From positions 1-34,720 of IMG/VR virus record IMGVR_UViG_3300033233_001971: 34,720 nucleotides of DNA; one strand, 5' to 3'. The DNA is from a virus. Below, piece by piece: positions 21,068 to 28,282 of this stretch. Each line of letters starts with the position of its first letter. Within the stretch, counting starts at the first letter, position 1. A program made the position numbers and the translations under genes. Under the pieces are notes generated by a model that saw only the letters and a program-made list of their open reading frames with translations, ran no database searches and was not told the origin of the DNA.

Positions 21068-22030
21068 GCACAAGCAATGGGCAGCAAAGGACAGTTAGGA
21101 ATACAAATAGAAACGGCTTTTAATACAAATCCGGTTACCCCTGATTTGCAGTTAATCAACTTCACAACAGAGTCTGTGAAGTCAAGTCAAACCCTTAACG
21201 ATTCAAAGGTTATAAGGTCTTCACGTAACCCTATGAAACCTGTTATAGGTAAGAAGGAAATCAGCGGGACTATTAGCACAGAATTAAATTCAAGTATCGG
21301 CACACTTTTACATTGTGCATTAGGTGCAGTGACTACAACCGGTGCAGGATCACCTTATACGCACGTTGTTAAAATCGGTACTTCTTTACCTTCATTTGTA
21401 CTTGAAAAAGGTTTTACGGATATTTCCCAATTTGCACTTTACACAGGCTGTAAGATCAATAAAATGACTATGGGTGCAAAGGGTGATAGTTTTGATGATA
21501 TTTCCTTTGACCTCTTAGGAGCTAAGGAAACAATTTCAGGAACAAGCTTTGATGCAACCCCTACAGCTATAACCTTTGCACCTTTCAGCGGTTTCAGTGC
21601 AGCTATAGAAGAGGGTGGAAGCACCATAGCAAACGTTATAGAGATCGGGACAATTACCGTAGAGAATAACCTTGACGGTAACGTGTACTGTCTTGGTAGT
21701 AACGGCGAACGTGTAAGCCTTCCTGAAGGGGCTGTTAAGGTATCCGGTTCAATGGCTGCTATGTTTGAAAACCTTACCCTTTTGAACAAGGCAAAAAACA
21801 GCACAGAATCAAGCCTTAAGATCACATGGAGCAACGGAACAGGAGCAGGAACAGTAGGTAATGAGTCTTTAGAGATATTCATACCTGAACTTATCTACAG
21901 CCCTTCAACCCCGACTATTACGGGTGCAACGGGTATCAGAGTGGAACTGTCTTGGGTTGCGTTTTACGACAACAATGCAGATGCAACAGCTATTAAGGCT
22001 ACCCTCATGTGTCCACAGGCTGTTATCTAA
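21065..22030 (+). CDS. Major tail tube protein, 321 aa
   Basis: The sequence begins MAQAMGSKGQLGIQIETAFN and continues with NDSKVIRSSRNPMKPVIGKK and EISGTISTELNSSIGTLLHC, the pattern of the phage tube protein family with a beta-sandwich that polymerises into the tail tube; a second half (PFSGFSAAIEEG, NLDGNVYCLGSNGERVSLPE) and a C-terminal WVAFYDN strand complete it. ATG 21065 has GGAGG at ideal distance; the in-frame TTG at 21041 lies inside the leader hairpin and is rejected. A terminator follows at 22055. Confidence 0.85.
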   Translation: MAQAMGSKGQLGIQIETAFNTNPVTPDLQLINFTTESVKSSQTLNDSKVIRSSRNPMKPVIGKKEISGTISTELNSSIGTLLHCALGAVTTTGAGSPYTHVVKIGTSLPSFVLEKGFTDISQFALYTGCKINKMTMGAKGDSFDDISFDLLGAKETISGTSFDATPTAITFAPFSGFSAAIEEGGSTIANVIEIGTITVENNLDGNVYCLGSNGERVSLPEGAVKVSGSMAAMFENLTLLNKAKNSTESSLKITWSNGTGAGTVGNESLEIFIPELIYSPSTPTITGATGIRVELSWVAFYDNNADATAIKATLMCPQAVI

Positions 22031-22054
22031 CCCACGTTTATTAATCCTTACCTG

Positions 22055-22088
22055 AAACCCTCTTTACTGCAACGGTAAAGAGGGTTTT
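22055..22088 (+). terminator. Terminator after the tail-tube gene
   Basis: AAACCCTCTTTAC (22055-22067) pairs perfectly with GTAAAGAGGGTTT (22075-22087), followed by TT. It closely resembles the terminators at 16422 and 19501. Confidence 0.85.
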
Positions 22089-22099
22089 TCTTTGTCAAT

Positions 22100-22114
22100 T
22101 GTATTTATTACATA
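22100..22114 (+). promoter_or_regulatory. Late-type motif TGTATTTATTACATA
   Basis: Copy of the motif 12 bases after the tail-tube terminator and about 60 bases before the tail-chaperone start. Confidence 0.65.
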
Positions 22115-22175
22115 GTCACGTATCTTTTAGATACCCCGCTATGAAGCACAAAAAAAGGTAGGAGAACAACAGAAC

Positions 22176-22556
22176 ATGCTGAAGCTTAAACAGGTAACGT
22201 TAGACACGGTAGGGGAATGGGTAGAGTATGGAGCAACACAGGACGGTATCAAATTTCAGATAAGACCGTTAACCGGAAACACAATCAAGGAACTTAGAAA
22301 GCAGTGTGTAACCACAAAGACTATTTTTGTACAAGGTAAACCCACAAAGCAGGAAACCCTCAATGAAGAACAATTTGAACTTGCGGTGCGTGATTACATC
22401 TTGCAGGATTGGCAGGGTTTAGGTAATGAAGCAGGGGAAGTATTAGTAGTAAATGAAGCAAACAAAGCCCTTGTATTTGACAACCTCGAATTAAACGATT
22501 TTCTATTCACAGCGTCAAAATCCTTAGACATGGTAGAGGAAAAAAAAATAGTTTAA
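22176..22556 (+). CDS. Tail assembly chaperone, G part, 126 aa
   Basis: By position between tube and tape-measure genes this is the lambda gpG equivalent, which coats the tape measure during tail assembly. The protein is mixed, with a beta start (LKLKQVTLDTVGEWVEYGAT) and helices (GNTIKELRKQCVTT). Its last codons, GAA AAA AAA ATA, form a nine-A slippery run (22540-22548). GGAGAACAACAGAAC precedes ATG 22176. The downstream frame opens in -1 at the slippery run. Confidence 0.75.
   Translation: MLKLKQVTLDTVGEWVEYGATQDGIKFQIRPLTGNTIKELRKQCVTTKTIFVQGKPTKQETLNEEQFELAVRDYILQDWQGLGNEAGEVLVVNEANKALVFDNLELNDFLFTASKSLDMVEEKKIV
22540..22548 (+). other. Programmed -1 frameshift site (nine A)
   Basis: GAA AAA AAA ATA in the G frame gives the heptamer A AAA AAA; slipping back one base leads into the open T frame. 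This is the same arrangement as the lambda G-GT pair, where a slippery run near the end of G gives a low level of GT. Confidence 0.8.
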
Positions 22557-22888
22557 TTGCCTATACGCAATTCTTGTACGGTGATAAAGGTAAATTCTGC
22601 ATAGCTTGCAGGAAGACCGCAGACAAGTTACAGAAAGAATTAGATTGTGATACATGCCCTGATAAGCAACCTGATATTGACGATGATATCAGGTTGCTTA
22701 TCAGGGTTTTTAATTTATGTGATTCACAAGTAAGGGTTGCAATGAGTGGGGTTTTTGCTTTGGATTGGCCCACGGTAATAATTGTAGCGCAAGCACATGA
22801 CATAGAAATTAACTCTGACTTCTTTCAATACCTCAGATTGTTTGAGCAAACCTATATTGCAGAGACAACCAAGAAGAAACCCACATAA
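22541..22888 (+). CDS. Tail assembly chaperone, T extension, made by -1 frameshift
   Basis: The reading frame is -1 relative to the G gene, open from the A run and has no ATG or ribosome-binding site at its beginning (first possible start a TTG at 22574), so it is best read as the C-terminal part of a G-T fusion of about 237 residues made by slippage on A AAA AAA. The encoded part has four cysteines in zinc-like spacing (FCIACRK, CDTCPDKQ) and a helical end. A perfect 21-bp inverted repeat lies inside it (22657-22706). Confidence 0.75.
   Translation, partial: KKNSLIAYTQFLYGDKGKFCIACRKTADKLQKELDCDTCPDKQPDIDDDIRLLIRVFNLCDSQVRVAMSGVFALDWPTVIIVAQAHDIEINSDFFQYLRLFEQTYIAETTKKKPT
22657..22706 (+). 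repeat. Perfect 21-bp inverted repeat with T run, inside the T coding frame
   Basis: Left arm 22657-22677 (starts CCCTGATAAGCAAC), eight-base loop 22678-22685, right arm 22686-22706 (ends GGTTGCTTATCAGGG), no mismatch; TTTTT follows at 22707-22711. In RNA it would be an extremely stable hairpin of terminator type within an open frame. Confidence 0.85.
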
Positions 22889-22895
22889 CCCTAAA

Positions 22896-22910
22896 AGTAT
22901 TTATTGATAG
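22896..22910 (+). promoter_or_regulatory. Late-type motif AGTATTTATTGATAG before the tape-measure gene
   Basis: Copy of the motif just after the T stop codon and 43 bases before ATG 22939. Confidence 0.6.
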
Positions 22911-22938
22911 AGTAAATAAACATCAAGGATAAAACATA

Positions 22939-25900
22939 ATGGCAGATTCTAAGCAAGTTAAATTAATCATAAAAGGCGATAGTTCGGACGTTGTAGCTAG
23001 TCTTACGGAAATCAGGAATAAGCTACAAGACCTTGAAAAGCATAATAACAGCATAACCGGCAAGATTAAAGCCTCTTGGGTTAATGTTGCTGCCGGTATT
23101 ACCATTGCACAGGAAGCAGCAAGCAAATTTAAGGAGTTATTAGAATCTGCTTTTCACGCTGCTGAATACCTAGAGCAGTTTCAAAACCTTGATAACCTCG
23201 CTAAGAAGTACAACACCACAGCAGCAGACATAATGCAGATTATGGAGAAGATGACTAACCATCAGGTAGAGAAAGCTGAACTTATGAAAATGTCTTTAAT
23301 GGGCATTGGTAAGGGTCTTTCACCAAAGATGTTTACAGACCTTGCAGAGGCTGCATTTACTTACTCAAAAGTAGTAGGTGGGTCTGTAACGGAAAATTAC
23401 GGCAAGCTTGTTAACGCTATCGCTATGGGCAAAGAAAAGGGTGCTGCTGCCTTGGTGGGTATGATTGACTTAAAAGATAAAATGGGGGAAATGGGAGACA
23501 AGACAAACAAGGCAGGAACAGCCCTTGAATTATATAACCTTGTTATGCAGGATGCCCATAGCAAACAAAAACAACTTGGTGAAGGTGCAGACAGTTCAGC
23601 AGATAAGTTAGAGCAGCTTCTAACAATGTGGAAGAACTTTACCCACCATTTAGCACAGATTGCTGTACCTGTCATCTTTGGTATCATTACCGCTTTTCAA
23701 CTTCTGAAAGAAAAGTTTCTTACAATCGGGCTTGCTATCGTTTATCCATTTGCTTTGATCGAGAAGGGCTTAAACAGCCTTGGTATAACAACCTCGACCG
23801 TACTTCAAGACACGGTAGCAGAACAAGCAAGGATGATTGAGGATACACAGAAGGCGGGTATTAAGTCTGCAAACGACTTCATGCAATCCGTTGATGAAAT
23901 ACACAAGGCAGGGGAAAAAGCTTCAGGTAAAGGTGTAGGCAGCGGTAAGAGCAAGCTTGAGGAAATGGCGGGAACTAAAGCAGGGGAAGGTGCAGAAGAA
24001 ATGCTAAGGCAGTATAAAGCAGCACTTGAAGCACTCAAGCTAAACGGTGAACAGCTTACCAATGAATTAACAAGACAGAATCAACTTAATGCAGTACTTA
24101 GGGCAACCGATACAGATAATTTAAAAGCTAATCTTGATGACCAAGTACAGGTATTAGATTATCAATATGAAAATGAATTAGTTTCCGTATCCGCTTACTA
24201 TGATAAGAAACGTGAATTAGCCCTTACTCAGTATTCACAGGAGCTTTCAGACGCTACCAAGAATACAGAGGAAATGAAGGCTATTACACAAAGCAAAATT
24301 GACGCTGCTATAAATCAGTATGCCCTACTTAATAAGCAGATCATGAGTTTAGGCGGGACAGAGAAAGAACGTATTGCTTCAAGTAACCTTACCAATGAAT
24401 TAACAAAAATTGGTATGACCATAGAGGCATTGCAACCTGAAGTTGAAAAGCTTGACGCAGAAGGAAATAAAACTATTGATGCCCTTGGTAATGCACTGTC
24501 AAAGACAATCAAGGCTTTTAATTTAAAACAGCCGACAGACGAAGTTAAAAAGCTATATGACCAATTAAAGAAGAACAACGATTTAACTAAAACCATAGTA
24601 AGCACAGAGAAAGAAATAACGGATGCTATGGGTAAAACCGCTGAATCTAAAAAGCTTGATATTGAGTTATCCAAGCTTGAGACAGAAGCACGGTTATTAG
24701 ATAATCAGGCACAAATTGAAACCATACACACGTTAATTGAATCGGATGGTTTAAACCCCGCACTTGAAAAAGAACTTGAGTTAAGGAAAAAGTTAACCGG
24801 ACTTATCAAAGCAGCGGGACAAGCCAAAGATGACGACATGCAGCTTGACGCTATCAGCAAGGGTATCAAAGAGGTAGAAAAATCATGGCATGATTATGAA
24901 ACCATTGTGCAAAAGACAGCAGAGACGGCATACCAAGACGCAGCAACAGCCTTTTCTGATATCTTCTATGATTCAATCACCGGTAAGTTAAAAAGTATGG
25001 GTGATTACTTCAAGAATATGTTTAATAACATACTCAGAAGTTTCACGGATATGTTAGGAAGAATGGTAGCAGAGTCAGTAGCAAAACCTATTTTCTTACA
25101 GATTATAGGAACAGTAGGGGGTGCTTTAGGTGGTGCTGCTACAGCTTCAGCAGCTTCAGGCGGTGTTAACCTTGCACAGGGTTCAGGGGCTTTAGCAGGT
25201 TTAGGACAGTATGCCCCGTTAGCACTTCCTTTAGGTGCATTACTCAACGGTAATTATGCGGGTGCTGCCGGTGGTGTAGCGGGGTTTGCATTGGGAAGCA
25301 TGGCAGCAGCCCCTATTACCTCTTTTCTATCCGGTGGTATGGGTTTAATGAGTACGGCAGCGGGTACGGTTGGTACTACGATGCTTACAAGTGCTGCCCT
25401 TTCTGTAATCCCTATTATAGGCACTGTCATAGGTATGGCTTTAGGTGGTCTTATCGGTAAAATGTTCCAAGGTGATGATAACTTAGGCATACACATTAAC
25501 CCAACAGGCAGAGGTGCAGCCTATTACAAGGATGATACACAAATAGGGAGCAGGGAAACGGGTGCAGGATGGACGCACCACAACGCCGGTGACGGTTGGT
25601 ATGCTACCACTGATAACATGGGTTCTGCACCGTGGGCTTTACAGCTTATTCAAGGCTTCAGGAAGACTTCTAACAGCATTGAAAGCGTGATGGGTAAACT
25701 TGGGCTTGATACTTCAGGGTTCGGTAAAGAGTTTAACAAAACTACTGAATGGGCAGCAGGTAAGGGTACACCTGAAGAAATGGCAGCAACCCTTGAAACG
25801 TGGTTTGGTGAATGGATTACACAGGCTACTAATCTTAACTTTGCACAGTTCAGCAAAGACGGTGAAACGCTTACCGTTACCATTACCCGCATTCTTAATT

Positions 25901-26967
25901 CACTCGGTCAAATCAACGGGGTTAAAGATATTGATGTTAGTAAGGTATTCGCTGATATAAACCTTAAGGCTAAAACGCTATCTGAAGGTCTTCAAGATGC
26001 AGATAAAAATATCTATGAAATGATAGACGGTTTATCTGAATTAACGGGGGCTGAATTTGGTGATAAGCTTACAGAGATTGCTACAGCTTTTGTTGATAGA
26101 ATCAAGCTGGTGAATGATTACCTTATCTTCACTAAGCAGCTACAACAGGACATAGACACAGATGTTAAAAACAGGATGGAACAATACCGCACGGTTAATA
26201 TGACTTCAAGTGAACGGTGGGAAGACACACTAAGTAAGGGCTATGCTGCTTATGGTAGATTCATTGCTGAAGTTACGGCAGCAGAACCGGACGCATCAAA
26301 AATTAAACAGGCTTACAATGATACGGCAACCCTCTTTGATGCCATATATAACGGTATCATGCAGCTTAAGGGTGTATCTAATTCTATGGGTGATACCATC
26401 AAGAAAGTTACAGATGATATTGCACTAGCGGGAATTGAAAGCAAGTATCAAGGAGATACAGAGAAAATCAGGACAAGTAAAATAGACTACTTCAACGGCG
26501 AATTAAAGCGGTTGCAAGAAGACCTAATGAAAAGTGGGGTTGCAGATGATCCTGAAAAGGTTAAAGCAATATGGCAGCAGATGCAGCAATACTCTTCGGC
26601 GGGTTGGGGTATGATGACCGCTGAAGAAAAGGTAACGTATGGTGAAGACTTTAAAGCATACTTGCAGACAAGTCAAGATCACGTAAACGAAATACTTAAC
26701 GTTGCTACCACGAATGCCCAAACGTTTTGGACTTCTATGCAGCAGGACGCAGACACGGCGATTAATACAATCATTGCAAAACAGCAAGAGGCAATGGACA
26801 AGTTATCAGAAGCAGCAGACAAGGTAACAGCAGCTTTTGCAATTATGGGTGCAGCAGCAGTGCAGACGGCAGGGGAATTGACGACAATCAAATCAGATAC
26901 TACTAATTTTGTAGTTGGCGTAATACAAAACAACCCTGATTTAGTTTCAGAACCTTCCTATGGTTAA
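22939..26967 (+). CDS. Tape-measure protein, 1342 aa
   Basis: The longest gene, fixing tail length. An N-terminal coiled part (KQVKLIIKGDSSDVVASLTE onward), a region similar to prophage tail-length proteins (about 75-220, with SMGIGKGLSPKMF-like helices), a hydrophobic stretch (about 235-275), long coiled coils (330-720), a Gly/Ala-rich membrane-like segment (about 735-835), and a helical C-terminus. At the usual ~0.15 nm per residue this predicts a tail near 200 nm. AAGGAT precedes ATG 22939. It is followed by a hairpin with embedded late-type motif. Confidence 0.92.
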   Translation: MADSKQVKLIIKGDSSDVVASLTEIRNKLQDLEKHNNSITGKIKASWVNVAAGITIAQEAASKFKELLESAFHAAEYLEQFQNLDNLAKKYNTTAADIMQIMEKMTNHQVEKAELMKMSLMGIGKGLSPKMFTDLAEAAFTYSKVVGGSVTENYGKLVNAIAMGKEKGAAALVGMIDLKDKMGEMGDKTNKAGTALELYNLVMQDAHSKQKQLGEGADSSADKLEQLLTMWKNFTHHLAQIAVPVIFGIITAFQLLKEKFLTIGLAIVYPFALIEKGLNSLGITTSTVLQDTVAEQARMIEDTQKAGIKSANDFMQSVDEIHKAGEKASGKGVGSGKSKLEEMAGTKAGEGAEEMLRQYKAALEALKLNGEQLTNELTRQNQLNAVLRATDTDNLKANLDDQVQVLDYQYENELVSVSAYYDKKRELALTQYSQELSDATKNTEEMKAITQSKIDAAINQYALLNKQIMSLGGTEKERIASSNLTNELTKIGMTIEALQPEVEKLDAEGNKTIDALGNALSKTIKAFNLKQPTDEVKKLYDQLKKNNDLTKTIVSTEKEITDAMGKTAESKKLDIELSKLETEARLLDNQAQIETIHTLIESDGLNPALEKELELRKKLTGLIKAAGQAKDDDMQLDAISKGIKEVEKSWHDYETIVQKTAETAYQDAATAFSDIFYDSITGKLKSMGDYFKNMFNNILRSFTDMLGRMVAESVAKPIFLQIIGTVGGALGGAATASAASGGVNLAQGSGALAGLGQYAPLALPLGALLNGNYAGAAGGVAGFALGSMAAAPITSFLSGGMGLMSTAAGTVGTTMLTSAALSVIPIIGTVIGMALGGLIGKMFQGDDNLGIHINPTGRGAAYYKDDTQIGSRETGAGWTHHNAGDGWYATTDNMGSAPWALQLIQGFRKTSNSIESVMGKLGLDTSGFGKEFNKTTEWAAGKGTPEEMAATLETWFGEWITQATNLNFAQFSKDGETLTVTITRILNSLGQINGVKDIDVSKVFADINLKAKTLSEGLQDADKNIYEMIDGLSELTGAEFGDKLTEIATAFVDRIKLVNDYLIFTKQLQQDIDTDVKNRMEQYRTVNMTSSERWEDTLSKGYAAYGRFIAEVTAAEPDASKIKQAYNDTATLFDAIYNGIMQLKGVSNSMGDTIKKVTDDIALAGIESKYQGDTEKIRTSKIDYFNGELKRLQEDLMKSGVADDPEKVKAIWQQMQQYSSAGWGMMTAEEKVTYGEDFKAYLQTSQDHVNEILNVATTNAQTFWTSMQQDADTAINTIIAKQQEAMDKLSEAADKVTAAFAIMGAAAVQTAGELTTIKSDTTNFVVGVIQNNPDLVSEPSYG

Positions 26968-26977
26968 GCAGTAACAG

Positions 26978-27025
26978 AAACCCTCATTAGTATTTATCTA
27001 TATCAAATACTAATGAGGGTTTTTT
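26978..27025 (+). terminator. Perfect 18-bp hairpin: terminator, late-type motif and ribosome-binding-site lock in one
   Basis: The left arm 26978-26995 includes CCCTCATTAGTATTT, the right arm 27005-27022 includes AAATACTAATGAGGG, with a nine-base loop and six T. The motif AGTATTTATCTATAT (26989-27003) lies in the left arm and loop. The right arm holds the GAGGG Shine-Dalgarno of ATG 27027, so the T run lies between ribosome-binding site and start codon. Confidence 0.8.
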
Positions 27026-27026
27026 A

Positions 27027-27650
27027 ATGAAAAGTTTAACACAAGCCTTACAGACCGAAAAAGCAAAAGCAAATGTAACCACGTTTTTCTTAATCAATCT
27101 TGGTGGTTTATATGGCTTCACAGATTGTAACGTAACCATAAATTATAATGGGCTTGATTACCTCCCATGCCCTTTACAGGTTAATGGGTTTTCTGTTTCT
27201 AACACGTCTAATCTTGACGGTGGGTCTATCTCTTTCGGCAATATAACTAACCTGTTTTCAAGTCTTGTTCTTAATAATGACTTGCGGGACATGGAAGTAG
27301 AAATATATGAACAGTGGTTTGATTCTGCAAACACAGTGATTGATACAGAAGTAGTTTATATAGGTAAAGTATCGGGGCGACCCTCACTTAATGAACAGTG
27401 GTGCAGTGTGACCGTACAAAGTCACAAAAACCCGTGGACAATCAGAACCCCAAGAAGACGTATAACAAAGACTTGTGGTTTCCTTTTCAAAGACGGTGAT
27501 TGTAAATACAGCGGGGGTAGTACTACCTGTAACAAGACCTATGAGAATTGCACCACATTAAGCAATACCGCTAATTTCGGCGGGTTCAGATTCTTACCGG
27601 CACGGGGAACTAAATTCACTTGGAATAATACGATAATCACAATCAAATAA
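27027..27650 (+). CDS. Minor tail protein L-like (DUF2163/gpL type), 207 aa
   Basis: Located directly after the tape measure. The N-terminal beta domain (TTFFLINLGGLYGFTDCNVT) and the C-terminal four-cysteine unit C150-x8-C159-x8-C168-x6-C175 ending in NFGGFRFLPARGTK match the lambda gpL/GTA Gp13-like pattern; the lambda gpL cysteines are reported to bind an iron-sulfur cluster. The protein would join tail tube and tip. The start codon follows a hairpin T run (TTTTTTAATG), with GAGGG eight bases upstream. Confidence 0.75.
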   Translation: MKSLTQALQTEKAKANVTTFFLINLGGLYGFTDCNVTINYNGLDYLPCPLQVNGFSVSNTSNLDGGSISFGNITNLFSSLVLNNDLRDMEVEIYEQWFDSANTVIDTEVVYIGKVSGRPSLNEQWCSVTVQSHKNPWTIRTPRRRITKTCGFLFKDGDCKYSGGSTTCNKTYENCTTLSNTANFGGFRFLPARGTKFTWNNTIITIK

Positions 27651-27659
27651 CGTGGGTAG

Positions 27660-27702
27660 CCTCATTAGTAATTATTCATATAAACATTAATTACTAAAGA
27701 GG
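27660..27702 (+). promoter_or_regulatory. Late-type motif (27667-27681) in a hairpin covering the next ribosome-binding site
   Basis: Motif AGTAATTATTCATAT. CCTCATTAGTAATTA (27660-27674) pairs with TAATTACTAAAGAGG (27688-27702) with one A-A mismatch; AGAGG is the Shine-Dalgarno of ATG 27710. No T run follows, so this is not a terminator. Confidence 0.7.
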
Positions 27703-27709
27703 TTATACA

Positions 27710-28282
27710 ATGTCGATTTTTCCTGATTTGGATATAAGCTATCAATACAGCATTACCCCGCAGTTTAAGACAATCAAACTCGCACAGAATGACCTGAATT
27801 TCCAACAGCGCAGACGTAAGACACTTACGCCTATACATAAGTTTACCCTGAAGCTGAATAACATCAATGCAGCAGCCGTGCAGACCCTTTATGATTTTTT
27901 TGTTGCAAGATCAGGAAGCTATGAACCTTTCGTTTATTTCTGTCAAGACCCACAGCGTATTTATTCCCCTACCATTGGAACAGGGAACGACAGCACAACA
28001 GTATTTGATCTAGGGGCAAAATCAACGGCGGGCCTTGTAATAAAGGTGAACGGGGTAACAAAGACCCTTACCACAGATTACACGGTTTCTGCTGATACCG
28101 GAACCAATGGACAGGATAAAATCACGTTTGGGGTTGCACCTACAGCAGGGCAAGCAATCACCGCAAGTTACACGGGCCGGAAATACTACCCCGCCTGTAT
28201 ATTCGAGTCAGACAGCCTTGATATAAACAACTTTGATTACAAGATGTATTCAACCGGTTTAGTAATTCTTGAGGTTGTATAA
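27710..28282 (+). CDS. Minor tail protein (M-like/DUF2460-type), 190 aa
   Basis: The start with SIFPDLDISYQYSITPQFKT, the run QQRRRKTLTPIHKFTL, the YDFFVARSGSYEPFVYF segment and the final strand TGLVILEVV are typical of minor tail proteins near the tip (gpM-like or DUF2460 distal tail proteins). A central 60-residue insertion (VIKVNGVTKTLTTDYTVSAD) resembles repeat units of fibre proteins. The stop overlaps the J-like start (TAATG), so the two tip proteins are coupled. Confidence 0.65.
   Translation: MSIFPDLDISYQYSITPQFKTIKLAQNDLNFQQRRRKTLTPIHKFTLKLNNINAAAVQTLYDFFVARSGSYEPFVYFCQDPQRIYSPTIGTGNDSTTVFDLGAKSTAGLVIKVNGVTKTLTTDYTVSADTGTNGQDKITFGVAPTAGQAITASYTGRKYYPACIFESDSLDINNFDYKMYSTGLVILEVV

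Noticed and set aside
22574-22576. Independent TTG start for the T protein
   Set aside because: No Shine-Dalgarno, and the -1 frame is open back to the slippery A run, as expected for a frameshift product.
27955-27969. CGTATTTATTCCC in the minor tail gene
   Set aside because: Inside a gene, no start codon or hairpin near; encodes R-I-Y-S.
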